64,000 nucleotides of DNA. It comes from Diphasiastrum complanatum. Taxonomy: Eukaryota; Streptophyta; Lycopodiopsida; Lycopodiales; Lycopodiaceae. Of the stretch, positions 32,745 to 56,200 are shown in pieces; within the stretch, counting starts at the first letter, position 1, and every line of letters begins with the position of its first letter. The stretch covers positions 9,495,000 to 9,558,999 of the forward strand of contig CM055111.1 of NCBI GenBank assembly GCA_029204225.1, read 5' to 3'. Position numbers and translations under genes: made by a program. A model generated the notes under the pieces. It was not told the origin of the DNA and made no database searches. It saw nothing but the letters and a program-made list of their open reading frames with translations.

Positions 32745-33596
32745 TGTATATAATATGTGAAAATGTCAAAATCATGCTTGATCTAGGCCAAATCTATGTA
32801 CATATCATGATTACACATGTGTGGAGCTTGTTCCCACGTGTGAATTAGATGCATATATCATTTAGATTAATCATATAGGATGTACATAACATTTGATTTG
32901 AGATCTAGTGGCTAAAATGGACAAAAACTAGTTTTCTATCTATATGCCACATGGCACCTTTTTATTGGTAGAATGTGCTACACCATGAGTTTAGGATTGG
33001 TCTCCCATGTGTAGAGGTCTGCTCACACATGTATAAAAATCAGTAGAAGCTGAGTTTGCACTTGTAGTAGATTTTTATCTAGGTTCTTATAAATTAGGGA
33101 GATCAATGCCCAAAATTAAGGAGGTGCTTTAAATCATGGAAGTCATGGACCATGTGCCAAATTTGATGTGATTGATGGATCCTTAGGTGACTAGGCACCC
33201 TCACACGTGCTAGAACTGTTGACTCAACAACGGCTCGAGATCCCACTCATGTATATAGAGAGCCTCATTCGGCCATAATCTACAAGCAAGCTAAATCTTG
33301 GTTTCGAAGCATTTCTTGAGTAGTTTCTCTATTTGTCTTGTGATTTTATGCATCTACTGTTTTCTAAGCTTAGTCTACTTCATTCTTTGTCGGTTGTCCA
33401 TACTCTGACAGGTTTTCACACGTGTGAAATCATCAAGGCAAAGTTTTGATCATATTTGATTGTTCTTGCTAGATTTCTTGATGTAGATTTATCTAATGCT
33501 ATCTAATCTGTTGGTAGATCAATCTAATACAACACCCAATCACTCTTGTGGATCTGATTTGGATCCATTTTTTGTTCTTTTTGATGTGCTTTTAGA
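32745..33596 (+). repeat. Copia-C 5' LTR
   Basis: About 850 bp, next to a primer-binding site on its right. Its whole length has an inverted relative at 37315-38143 (for example GTGTAGAGGTCTGCTCACA and CCAATCACTCTTGTGGATC in both). It starts about TGTATATAA. Confidence 0.7.
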
Positions 33597-33608
33597 TGGT
33601 ATGAGAGC
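33597..33608 (+). promoter_or_regulatory. Copia-C primer-binding site
   Basis: TGGTATGAGAGC, one change from TGGTATCAGAGC, at the end of the LTR. Confidence 0.7.
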
Positions 33609-34180
33609 CAAGTACAAGAGCATTAATGGCATTGATCTAAACTATTCCCAAATTGGCAAATTTTTGGAAAGTAGCTAATATTGAGGTAGCAAGTTTGAAT
33701 GGATAGCTAGAACCATTATATTTGTACCAAATCTTGTTGTGGGATGCATGTGTACTTTCCACATGTGTGGGATTGTACCAAACCTATTTTGGACACTAAA
33801 ATTCAGTTTGGTGCATTTTTATGCTTCATACACCCAAAACTAGTCAATCTGGTGCATTTTTTGAGCTTTCTCTTGCATTGTTTCTATTCCATTGATTTGT
33901 TCTTGGTCTAGATCAATCATATAGTTGATTTAAAGCTTGCTGATTCTCTGATGTTTTGAGTGTGCATTCAAGTTGAGAGAGAAAGATTGCCAAAAACCAT
34001 AGATTAAGGAGTGATTTTGCAAGGTTGAGACTACAATCTATCAATCCATCATTCAAGATTTGTTCAAGAGTGATAGGGTCGGGTCTACAAACTTATTGAT
34101 TGCTAGAAGACATTATCGGTTCAGATCTCTAAGTGAAACCATTTAATTTTCAAGTGCTTTTTTACTAAAAATAGAATCAA
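33609..34180 (+). other. Untranslated leader of copia C
   Basis: Between the primer-binding site and the gag ATG; no open frame of note. This length is common for copia leaders. Confidence 0.4.
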
Positions 34181-34306
34181 TGGGTGGTTTCTTGCTTGAA
34201 GCCAATGAAAGGCTCACATCCACTAATTATGCTATTTGGAAAGTTAGAATGGAGTCTTTGTTAGTACTTCATAATCTTTGTGACATTGTCCTTGATGTGG
34301 AAGAAG
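34181..34306 (+). pseudogene. Copia-C gag, N-terminal piece
   Basis: MGGFLLEANERLTSTNYAIW, then KVRMESLLVLHNLCDIVLDV: a typical copia gag start, related to element D at 1.3 kb. It is cut after about 42 codons by the LTR of B3. Confidence 0.8.
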
Positions 34307-36677
34307 TGTAGAACACCTCAACAGACAAATCTCGGTTCTACCAATAAAGTGCACAGTTTAATCGACAAAGGCTGAGAAACGAACTTGAACTCGAATCATT
34401 TTTATTTGTGTTGAAACTCGAAAGATTCGCGAACAATATCTTGTTGAAACTCAAAAGATTTGCGAACAAGAAATGTCACAAAATATTCTGTTAACCTAGT
34501 TGCTAAAGGTAATAGAGAAGGTAATCATTCGAACTCGAGTCGAACAAGCAAATCAAACTCAAGAATGGACAGATATTCTGTGGCACAAGAGGTTATGTCA
34601 CATGAACATGGAAGCCTTGTACCAAGCCAACAAGAGTCAGAAAATCGAAGGAGTTGAAATCAAGAGTCGACATATTTGAACTAACTGCGAATCTTGTCTT
34701 AAAGGCAAAATGACTCGAACACCTTTCAGTAAAGATGTTTATTAAGCAACCAAGGTACTGGAAATTGTGCATTTAGATATTTGTGGACCATTCGGAGTAT
34801 TGTCTTCAGGTGATGAAAAATACTTCATAACGTTTATTGATGACTTCAACAAGTTCGCTATAGTATATAAAAATTGTTCGAGATGTCAAATTCAATGAGT
34901 CAAAGTACATAGCAGACAATGACTTAGTCGGCTATGAAATTCTCAAAAAATTATGAGTTACCAACGATAAAAGTAAAGCAAGCAAATGATGAACGAGAAT
35001 TACCAGATTCAGAGGGAGTTCAAGATCGAGTACTTGAAAGACTCAAATCACCAGTGCAAATTCAAGCAGACCAGGTTCAACCCGAAAATGTAGAATTGAA
35101 TTTGAAACCTATACATATTGTGAGAAGATCTGATAGACAAAGAAGACCACCAGTAAGACTTGTTCCTCATGTTTTGGTTGCGAAAGGTTTTTCACAAAAA
35201 TATGGGATCAACTACACTGTACTTTCTCACCATTAGTCAAACACACATCAATTCGCTTGTTATTCACTTATGTAGTGGCTCATGATCTCAAAATCCATAT
35301 TGTGGATGAGAAAACTGCTTAAGCAGCCAAAAAATGATATAGAAAGAAGGACGAAGCACTATGTTCTTTAGGCTTCAAACCTTTATTCGATGAATCGAAT
35401 GTTTATATCAAACATGTCAAAGATGAAATTATCATTTTAGTTGTTTATATTGATGACACTCTTATCTTCTCAAGAAAAGATAAACTGATTTCAGATGTCA
35501 AAAGAGACATTTCTGGAATATTTGAGATCACTGACCTAGGAGAAGCAAAAATCTACCTAAGCTTACAGATCGAGCTTTGGAGGTGGCAAGTTGTATCTTC
35601 ACCAACAAAAGTACACTCAGAAAATCATTGAAGACTTCAGCATGCTTGAATGCAAAGGTGCACATACTCCCATGATATCTGGAACAATATTGAGCAAGGC
35701 AGATTGTCTGCAAACTCTTGAAGAAGAGAAAAGAATGGCCAATACACCCTATCAAAGGCTGATTGGATCATTGTTGTATCTTGCAGACAACAACAGACTT
35801 GATATAGCATTTGCAGTATATATAGGTTGAGCCAATTTAATCAGAACCCAGAATCGTTGCATTGGAAGTTAACAAAGAGAGTAGTACAATATCTCCAGAA
35901 AACAATAGACTATGGATTGTGTTATTCGAAGGAAGCTGGATTTCGGATCGAATCTTACAGTGATGCAAACTGGGCATCCATGAAGGATGATAGCAAAAGT
36001 ATTTCAGGAGGTTGTACTCTAGCATCTGGCACAACCATACTTTGGATAAGCAAGAAGCAAACAGCATTAGCTCAATCTTCCTGTGAGGCCGAATATGTAG
36101 CAGCAGCTAAGATGGCAAACGAGCTGATATGGATCAAACAAATGTTGGAAGGATTTGATGAATCTATTTTTGAAACTTATGTCTTATTAATGGATAACAC
36201 TTCAACAATCTATCTTACGAAAGATCCTATGTTTCATTCGAAAACGAAGCATATAGCTATCAAGTATCATGTTATTCAGGACTTAGTCGAAAAGAAGATA
36301 TTGAAGACAGCCTTCATATCTACAGAGGAAATGACATCCGGTATCTTTACAAAGCCACTCAATAAAGCTTTGTTCGAGAAGCAATGAAGAAGATTGGGAT
36401 TAATCCAACTTCCCACTTTGAGAGAGAGTTATAGAACACCTCAATAGACAAATCTTGGTTCTACCAACAAAGTGCACAGTTTAATTGTCAAAGGCTAAGA
36501 AACGAACTCGCACTCGAATCATTTTTATTCATGTTGAAACTAGAAAGATTCACGAACAATATCTTGTTGAAACTCACAAGAATCGCGAAAATGAATTTAT
36601 CGCGAATTTTTTTTTATTCTTGTTCAAACTCACAAAACTGTCGTGAAACATGAAACTGTCGCAAACAAACCAACTAT
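34307..36677 (+). mobile_element. Copia element B3, inserted in copia C
   Basis: A plus-strand member of the B family. A partial 5' LTR (34307-34487, TGTAGAACACCTCAACAGAC) jumps straight to the protease end and GAG-pre-integrase (LVAKGNREG...; RYSVAQEVMSHEHGSL). Then come a trace of integrase start, the integrase/RT linker, RT, RNase H, polypurine tract (36410-36429) and a partial 3' LTR (36430-36677). Both LTRs are truncated at their right ends. Gag, the primer-binding site and most integrase are missing. Confidence 0.85.
34490..36387 (+). pseudogene. B3 pol remnant
   Basis: 34560-34860: pre-integrase and integrase start (SCLKGKMTRTPFSKDV; FITFIDDFNKFAIVY), then a deletion. 34934-35236: linker and RT start (DRQRRPPVRLV; LVAKGFSQKYGINYT), with part of RT missing. 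35330-35590: KKDEALCSLGFKPLFDESNV and VVYIDDTLIFSRKDKL (YIDD in place of YVDD). 35591-35830: LHQQKYTQKIIEDFSMLECK. 35827-36387: RNase H (SYSDANWASMKDDSKSISGG; SSCEAEYVAAAKM; SKTKHIAIKYHVI; DLVEKKILKTAFISTEEMTS). The RNase H frame of 186 codons is intact. Confidence 0.87.
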
Positions 36678-37310
36678 CGCCATATCCAAATGTGGCAAGC
36701 TTTGTGAATCTTGTGGACTCTCCAAATCTCATAAGCAACCATTCAAGAGATCTTTGACAAGATCTAACTCTCCTCTTGACCTTATAAACTTGGATGTGCA
36801 TTCATTTTCACATGAATCTAATGGTGCAGCTCTTATGTATGTCACATTTATTTGATAATAAATCAAGATACTCTTGGCTTTACCTCTTTTCTAAGAAAAG
36901 TGATGTATTTGAGTCCTTCATAAAGTTCAAAACTCTTGTGGAAAAGCAACTTAATGCTAGTTTGAAAGTATTAAGATGTGATAATGGAGGAGAGTACATC
37001 TCCAATAGGATGGAAGAGTTTTGTGAAACTAATGGCATTAGGAGAGAGTTTACATGCACATACACTCCTCAACAAAATGGAGTGGCCGAGAGAAAACTAG
37101 AATACTATTTGAGTGTGCTAAAGCATCAAGATTAGATGCATCTCTTCCTATTTATTTTTGAGGAGAAGCTATTTTATGTGCAAACTTTCTATGTAATAGA
37201 ATGACTAATAGTGCCACTGAAGGACTCACGCCTTTTGAAGCACTGTATGGCAAAAAGCCAAATCTTAGTGATTTGAAAATTTTTGAATGTGCCTGTTGTG
37301 GAAATCTACA
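36678..37310 (+). pseudogene. Copia-C GAG-pre-integrase and integrase
   Basis: Starts GKLCESCGLSKSHKQPF at the edge of the B3 LTR. Then SPLDLINLDVHSFSHE; frame shift; NKSRYSWLYLFSKKSDVFES; LRCDNGGEYISNRMEEFCET; CTYTPQQNGVAERK; LCNRMTNSATEGLTPFEALY; GKKPNLSDLKIFECACCG. The D-(35)-E residues (CDNGGEY, VAERK) are kept. It belongs to C, not B. RT and RNase H are absent; the sequence runs into an inverted LTR. Confidence 0.85.
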
Positions 37311-37314
37311 AAAT

Positions 37315-38143
37315 TGGACCAAGAATGGATTATAAAGTGATCCACAAGAGTGATTGGATGTTAGATACAATTGATCTACCAATCTACACAAGATTTAGAT
37401 CAATCTAGATCAAATTTAGATGAGAAAATCTAACAAGAACAATCATAAATAAAAGGGAATTGTACTTGTCGGTTTCACACTTGTGAAAACCTGTCAGAGT
37501 ACGGACTCCAGTCTGAAATCAAAGTACAATATGATAGAAACTCAAAACATCCAAAACAAATGGAGACAAATGGAGAGATTGACAAGAAATTGCCTCCAAA
37601 ACCAAGATTGGTGTTGCTTGATGATTATGGCCAAATGTGGCTCTATAAATACAAAAAGTAGGAGCTCATGGTACTGATCATCCCTCTGATCTCACATGTG
37701 TGAGGGTGCTTTGTCATGTGATGATTCATCATGCAAAATTGACACTTGGACAAAACCTTCTATTAGGAGCACTTTTGGTTCATTTTTCCTCTATGTAGAG
37801 AACTAGGAAAAACTCTTATAGAAGTGCAAATTTGACTTCCTCAGCTTATTCCACACATGTGAGCAGACCTCTACACATGCGATTTGACACCTAATCTCAT
37901 GATGTGGCTCATGCAATCTCTAGATTGATGCCATGTGGCATATGACTAAAAAACATGATTTTGGCCTTTTAAGCCAATAGAACTTAATTTAAACTATATG
38001 TACAAGCTATATGATTGTACTACATGAAAAGTACATTTATTTCACACGTGGGAATAGGCTCCACACATGTAATCATCCTATATACATAAATTTGGCCTTG
38101 ACCAAGCATAATTTTTGCATGTTTCACACTTCTTATGTACACA
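37315..38143 (-). repeat. Copia-C-type LTR in inverted orientation
   Basis: Reverse complement of this segment matches 32745-33590 over nearly all of its length. On the minus strand it begins TGTGTACATAAG at 38143, preceded by AAGGGAG, as a 3' LTR with its polypurine tract would. No primer-binding site is seen at its other end. Confidence 0.75.
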
Positions 38144-38150
38144 CTCCCTT
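38144..38150 (-). promoter_or_regulatory. Polypurine tract of the inverted copia-C-type LTR
   Basis: Minus strand AAGGGAG directly before TGTGTACA. It shows that the internal region of this second element would lie to the right, but no RNase H can be recognised there. Confidence 0.5.
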
Positions 38151-40026
38151 AGAAGTAAGGAAGAAGGAAGATGCTACCTCATTATTTGGGCTGAGTTAAG
38201 ATGCCCAATAAGAGTATCTTGCACATTCATGATGATTAAGGCAAAAGCCATCCATCCTTTCGTTTCCAATTAGCAGAGCTTGAAAATCTGTTGGGCTAAT
38301 TTCAATACCATTTACCATACCCCCATAGCTCCTTAGTTAACAAAATGACATTCAATTTGAATTTCAACATATAATGATCCAAATCTACAAAATGATCTTG
38401 GGTTAGAAAGACAACATATCACCAATCTTACCAATGTAGAAAAACCAATATCTTCACTATGAATGAGATGCAAACTCTAATAGATCTTGATCAAACATGA
38501 ATCAAAACATGAAATGAAGTTGTTGTCCATACAAAAATAGTAAGCTACGGTATTTCACACATGTGGATCTGAAATAGCAGTCACGTCTGTTGCCAGACCA
38601 AGCATAATATCAATCAAGGTATCAGCTTTAGCGATGAATGTATTCAAAATTTTATTTAGATAAACCTGAACTGAAAATGGTCTGATATTTATTTTGCTAT
38701 ACAGAGTCCCCAACAACAAGATGCGTCTAGTTGCGAGTGGTTTATGCTCTATAATGCAAAGAGTATTTTTTTTAGTGGTACAATTTTCAACAAGACATCA
38801 TTGATATTGAGCAAGTGAGCATCACAATCATTCTTATCTTTTACTTATGCATTTTTCATTTTGAATGTGGCTTTATTTCTCAACTCACTTTTGTGTTTGT
38901 TTGCAATTCTCGCTTGGTGTGTACACATGTACTGATGTGTTGTTAGCAACCAAGTAAAATCAAAGTAAAATAAAACATTGTGGCATGTGTATTGTAAGTC
39001 CACGTGTGAGTACTTGTTAATAAACTCCTACCATGGCATGTGTGTTATAAGTCCATGGGTATAAACTTAATTAAATTCTAAACTTCTAAGTTAGAAAACT
39101 TAAACTTAGAAACTTAAACTTAGAAAATAAAAGATTCTAGTTTATCTTGAGTTCTAAGTTTAGAGTCTTAGGCTTTCTAAGTAAAAAGTTGAGAAGCTTA
39201 GAAGCCTTAGAATTGCAAGTTTTAGAAATTAATCCCATAAGTTAGTAGAAGCTTATGGAAGGCCCTTCTTGCTATAAGAAGAGAGGCGTTTCCCTTGTAA
39301 AATGCTAAATTGCTCTCTCTTTGAGATTATCATTCTATTTCTTTGTGTTCCTAAAGAGCAACATGCTATACGGATTTAGAACAGTGTTTAAGTCCACAAA
39401 GTGATGGTTTCATTTGGTTCTCAAAATCAATGTACATAGAGAGTAGAAACTTGAGATTGCCAATGAGCTCCAAAAATAATCTATCTTCTCACTATGGGAG
39501 CTTGGAATACATAGCAAAACTCACTTCCTTCGTAGAGTTAGGTGAACTTCCATCATGTAATAAGGAAGTTAACTCAATCTTTTTGCCCTAAAATGAAACC
39601 CTAGTCTATTTCCTAGAAAATATCTCACAAGCCTAGATCCTATAAAGTAGGGATCTCTACCAAATGGACACAACCACCCCTCTTGACTCGAGCTAACCTA
39701 CATTAGTTGTAGATTTCCACATGGCATTTTGGCCATACAAGTGTAGAATCAAATTATAGACAAAAATGCACAATGTTCTACATGGCTAGATTTGCCAATG
39801 TTGGCAATTTCTCACATATATAGAATTCATGATGTGGTTCCATGTGATCAGGCTTTTGCGGGTAGGACTATGACACTATCTATTTTCAATCAGAGCCAGA
39901 GGTTTAGAGTTTATTGTAATAGCCTTAGAGAACCAAAAATACTCAAGCGTAGAGGTGGAGCTACCACTTGTCCAGAATGTGAGCTCTCTCGTGGAGATGA
40001 GAATTCTATAAATGGATTTAAAAAGA
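38151..40026. other. Intergenic DNA without a supported gene
   Basis: AT-rich. Near 39060-39240 there is a cluster of TCTAAGTTT/AAACTTAGA words that can pair with each other. No coding frame is convincing. Confidence 0.4.
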
Positions 40027-40202
40027 GGAGAAATGGAGAAGAGGAAAGATGAACGAGTAAACTCGAGAAGATAAGAATGAGGAATATTGACACCAGATGA
40101 AGGAAGGGGAGGGAGAAATGGAGAAGAGGAAAGATGAACGAGTAAACTCGAGAAGATAAGAATGAGGAATATTGACACCAGATGAAGGAAGGGGAGGGAG
40201 AA
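40027..40202. repeat. Exact 85-bp tandem duplication
   Basis: The unit starting GGAGAAATGGAGAAGAGG at 40027 is repeated at 40112 and starts a third time at 40197 (GGAGAA). The two full copies appear identical, so the event is young. Confidence 0.9.
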
Positions 40203-40244
40203 TAGTCGTCATCATTAGAGTCCAAGATTGGGGACAAGTGAAAT

Positions 40245-51979
<11,735 letters not shown>

Positions 51980-51995
51980 CTGCCAATCCAGCATA

Positions 51996-52599
51996 CTAGA
52001 TGGTAAGAAAAGTCCCATCATAGGTTGGCTCAAACACAAAATAGATTATCCACTTCTACTATTTCATCAACAGTTTACTTGCAACTGTAATAAAACTTCA
52101 TATGGTGATATAATTTAATGAACTAGGCTCTCGAAGAAATAGACATTGTTAAGTGCCTCGTCTAGGCACATCATGTGGTAAAATCATTCAAATGCAATTA
52201 ACTTAAACTATGATTGGAATTCGAACCTTTTTTAATCATAAATTCATTCAAGATTCTACAGTCAAATTCATCCACATGATCCTTTTACAGGCATCATTTC
52301 AAAATTTCTAGGATTTAGTAATAACCCTGCTTTGGGTGTTCAGTTTACTATGCATAATCAATACTGCTTGTAGTAGAAAATTGAGATGGTTGAACTTCTT
52401 CTTAATGTATCATATATACATAAACCCCAACTGTTTCAAATTTGCTGGGTGGGAGTAGAAGACAGTTGCAGTTGATTAATGTCATTGATATATATGTAAG
52501 CGACTCTAAATTCTACTAATTTCCAAAGGCTAAGATAATGTGCATTGTATATACTATATATAGATATAGATATAGATGTATAAGATATATCATGTATGT
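51996..52599. other. Stretch upstream of the first ALDH3 exon found
   Basis: Would be intron if the gene is complete. Contains a TATAGA/GATATA simple repeat at 52548-52580. No exon with the WN(Y/F)P motif was seen. Confidence 0.35.
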
Positions 52600-53225
52600 C
52601 TAACTCTAAAGCTTGAATGATTTTGATCATCAGCGAATCTACCGAATATGTTCATTGTCTGAGGTGGAGTCCGAGGAGCACTTTTTATTCAGATGTCCAG
52701 TCCATGATGCGCCACACTTATGGTCAGAGAGATGTTTTTACTACGACAGCACCTATGCCAGCCACCGACTCATCCTGACACACAGCTCCGAATCACATTG
52801 TGCTTCTCCCGCAGGAGACCGCGGATGGACCTTGGCTCGGATAACAGTGGCGACGACAATGACCTTTCCCAACATAGAGACCAGAGATGACGTACTACAC
52901 ATACTCATATTGTCCACAGAGCCACTACTTAGAGATGACCTCCTTGGCGACGTCAGGAGCACTTATCAAGACCACCTCCAAGCGTTATCCCATTACATCT
53001 TTCTTTGACAACAGCAGTATTTGATATACCATTATCACTAGCCTTATATTGGCAGCCTGACTCTCTTACATTAGATGTACTCTATCATGGCAGTTGTAGT
53101 ACATATGCTTTTCTTTTCTGTTATAGAGACGTGTCATACGCTCCCGTTGTACCACACACTTGAAATGTACTTTTTCGTCTTATATGCCTCTTGGCATGGA
53201 AAAGACGTTAATAAAATCTTTCTTT
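52600..53225 (+). mobile_element. 3' end of a LINE with zf-RVT motif
   Basis: The plus frame 52613-53008 reads RICSLSEVESEEHFLFRCPV, then HDAPHLW, the Cys/His zf-RVT region found at the end of plant LINE ORF2. The tail (TTGAAATGTACTTT, TTCGTCTTAT, AATAAAATCTTTCT; 53155-53225) matches the tail of the longer copy at 62.5 kb. It is 5'-truncated, as is normal for LINE insertions. Confidence 0.75.
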
Positions 53226-54010
53226 CTCTCGGGCTCCTCTATCGTGCCTAAAACTATGAAGGGTCAGCTCTTGGGACCGCACGGAAAAGGAACAAAATCT
53301 GCGTTTTTTTCCCAGTCATTTCGAATGTTAGAAACAAGTTTCGAAACGGGGTCATTTCGAACGAGCCATTTCAAATGCATTTCAGCGTTCGAAACACATT
53401 TCGATGAAACATTGAAGGGTACTGATGCGATGTAGGTGACAGTTGAACTCGCCTCACCAAATTGGCTACCTTTATCCCTGTGAAGACAATTGCAAAAGCG
53501 TCTGATTCAGCTCAGAGATTTGTAACCTTCTATTTAGGTTATACGGATTACCTAACGACATTGTAGGTGATTGAGATCCTTCACGGGGCAACGTTGGTTA
53601 GTCGTATTTCATAAATTAGAAACGCCCCTCAGTTTTAGTTCTTCTGACCATCTTGAATCAAATGGACAAACGAAGAAACCTAATCAAACCATGGAACAGA
53701 TGGTTAGGTAGGGCCTATATGTCCTTGAACCAATCTCGTTGGGAAAAATATCTAATGTAGATGATTGCCAATTGCATAGCTTGAGGGAGGATTCGTGGGT
53801 CCTATTGGTTGGGTTTGGTTTGTTCTACTCACTTCTCTATGGGATTACTTGATTCTAGTTACATCTTGGAGGTTGCTTTAGTGAGGAATGCATTCAGCCC
53901 CTGCAGGGGCCATCACACTATCCTTCTTGCTATCATGGGGGTTGTCATGGCATTTTTTACTGGCCCCACGTAATAATGCATCCAACCTTGTTCCTCCTAT
54001 AACCTTCTAA
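53226..54010. other. Intergenic DNA with TTCGAA-type words
   Basis: 53310-53412 contains repeated TTTCGAA(A/T)/CATTTC words in both directions. No gene. Confidence 0.35.
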
Positions 54011-54011
54011 T

Positions 54012-54100
54012 GTTGCATCTATATACCAGTAACTAATTAGTACTGGGATGGGTGACCTCCCAAGAAGTCCGGGTGCCCACACACTCTCTTCCTCTTTTTT
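54012..54100 (+). rRNA. Internally deleted 5S rRNA-like sequence
   Basis: GTTGCATCTATATACCAGTA resembles the start of plant 5S rRNA (GTGCGATCATACCAGCACTA). After about 10 bp it continues TTAGTACTGGGATGGGTGAC then CTCCCAAGAAGTCC, close to the plant 5S 3' half (TAGTACTAGGATGGGTGACC). About 50 bases of the middle are missing. A T6 run at 54095-54100 could be a Pol III stop. It is a pseudogene or part of a 5S-carrying retroelement such as a Cassandra-type TRIM. Confidence 0.65.
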
Positions 54101-54204
54101 CTAAGTATGGGTTTAATGTGAAAGCAAAAATATGACACTTTCAAGTACTTTAAGCAATTCAATTTCGTGGCAAGAATCAAATACAAAAAAGCATTATATT
54201 CTTA

Positions 54205-54700
54205 AGATCAAACAAAGGAGCTAAACAGATGTTTAAAACGTCTGTTGAATTTTGTAAAGATTATGGGATGAAATGACAACATACGTGTTGCATAAAATTG
54301 GAGTAGGAGAAAGAATGGATAGAGATTTTGTAAAATGTCCTATGAGCATGCTAAACGGTAAGAGATTACCCGATATATTATGGGCTGAAAATATCAACAC
54401 CGTTGCATGTTGACCAAATAGAAAGAAGCCCAACAAAGTTGTAGACGAAATAACTCTAGGAGAAGCGTATAGCATGATAATACCTAAGGTGGCACATTTG
54501 AGACTCTTTGGATGCATAGCCTATTCACACATTGCAAATAATCAAAGAAAAAGCTAGATTTAAAATAATACAATGCTTATTTTTGGGTTAAAAGATAGAA
54601 AGCAGCTTTTAACATTGTGCAACATAGTAGGTAAGTAGCCTCATGAGTGGGGCTGTCATATTTAATGAATATAGTGTGTCTAAGATTCAAAAAAAGGAAG
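54205..54700 (+). pseudogene. Copia integrase remnant
   Basis: The plus strand reads, with frame changes, SVEFCKDYGMK, a C-terminal core close to GVGERMDR, MSMLNGKRLPDILWAENINT, NRKKPNKVVDEITLGEAYSM, and VAHLRLFGCIAYSHIANNQR. These are the Ty1/copia integrase blocks from the catalytic Glu region to its C-terminus. It is a lineage distinct from A-E in wording. No LTR or RT is attached. Confidence 0.75.
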
Positions 54701-56200
54701 AAGTAGATGATGGACACCTATTTTAGAAGAAAAGACCCAATAATTTACAAATGGCAAGAGTCACAAGAAAGTGAAGGGATGAGGAAGAGGAAGGTGATGC
54801 CTCCCTTATGGATACTTGACAGCAACGTCATGGTTAGCACACATAAACCATTTTTCTGCATTACAAAGAACTTACAAACAGGAAAACCCCATGCAGATAT
54901 CACCAATGTTACTCCAAATGGTTCCGGATATATTGCACCCTCGCTATAGTAGCTCCAAAGCAATGACAAACCCTGTAATAATTCATGAAAGCCATAAGTG
55001 ACATACAATCTCATTACCTCAATCTATATCATTGCAAACACTCTGAGATTTGTTTCCAATACAACAAAAGGTAACTTGACATTTATGGGCTGTCTTTAAA
55101 TAGGTCACAATGATATGATGTTGTCAAATTGTAGTAATACATTCAAAGTTTCAAAATAAACCAACCTCTACAAAAAAGCAGTACAATCCAAATTTAATAT
55201 TATCACTACCTTATAGTGATCAAAGATACAACATATCGCTATTGGTCAAATTCTAGAATTTAGGGAAAACACTATATATTTCACAACAGAGGAAAACTTT
55301 AATGAAAACTCTTTCTTTGCGGAAGCAAATTTAGCACCCTCACAACAAGTCGAACCATGCAAAGGATTGGAGAAATCAAAACAACGGCATTCAAAAGTGA
55401 AATGAGGAGTTTTAGGACCTTCTCAAAATAAATCCCAAAAAATAGGAAGAAGAGGTCTATAGAAATTCCAATTGGAGAACAGTGCATATTTTCCTCTATT
55501 TTTGTAATGGCTTCCCTTGGGACAAAGGACCAAGACTTACTGATACATTCTTAGCAGTTACAGTCTTAGAACATTGTACCCACTCGATACGTAATACGTG
55601 ATGATTGCTCAATTACTAGCGGGTTGTAGAATTTCGGTTTTAAACCTTATCTCTTTCTAGAAATGTGATCTATCACAACACTGAACATTGAAGCCACTAT
55701 GTAAAATTAGGTTTCAACTATCGAGATTAGTATTTAGGATTCAGGAATCAACAGACATAGGTAGTTGTCATTTCGTCATGATATTGTAACACATATCAAT
55801 ACAAATTTGTCATTTTTCAAAAAGGATAAAATTAATCTTGGATTTAACTTTTTTGGGGCTTATTCGAATTGGTTCGAATCAAATTAGGAGAACTGAACCA
55901 GCTGATTCAAATCGGTCTCGAGATGTTGCTTGCTGGAAATAGTATATCAATCTGCTGATGTGGCACTTAGTTGATGACTTTCACCAAGCCCACAAATGTC
56001 GATGTGGATGTGAAGATCATACCTCCAAATGAAACAAATTCCCTTTAAAGTCATCTTCTTTTTATATGAATGCATGCCAACATTTTGAGAAAGTGAATTT
56101 TTATTTGCATTGGTAATTTTTATTTGAATTGAGAAGCACCAATCTTATAAATTTCAACTTTTTACCCAAGGGTTGCCTACCTAGGCAGTGAGTTTCAACC
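54701..56200. other. Intergenic DNA without a supported gene
   Basis: Small frames only (for example 54707-54949). The part next to the integrase remnant may be decayed integrase-RT linker. Beyond it nothing is recognised. Confidence 0.35.

Noticed and set aside
38938-39363. A possible solo LTR (TGTTGTTAGC ... AGAGCAACA) rich in TCTAAGTTT words
   Set aside because: Flanking 5-mers (TGATG and TGCTA) do not match, and no primer-binding site or second copy is present.
54707-54949. Frame with LWILDSN, at first sight a copia protease (WILDSGA)
   Set aside because: The DSGA and HMT residues are absent and the position after integrase is wrong for a protease.
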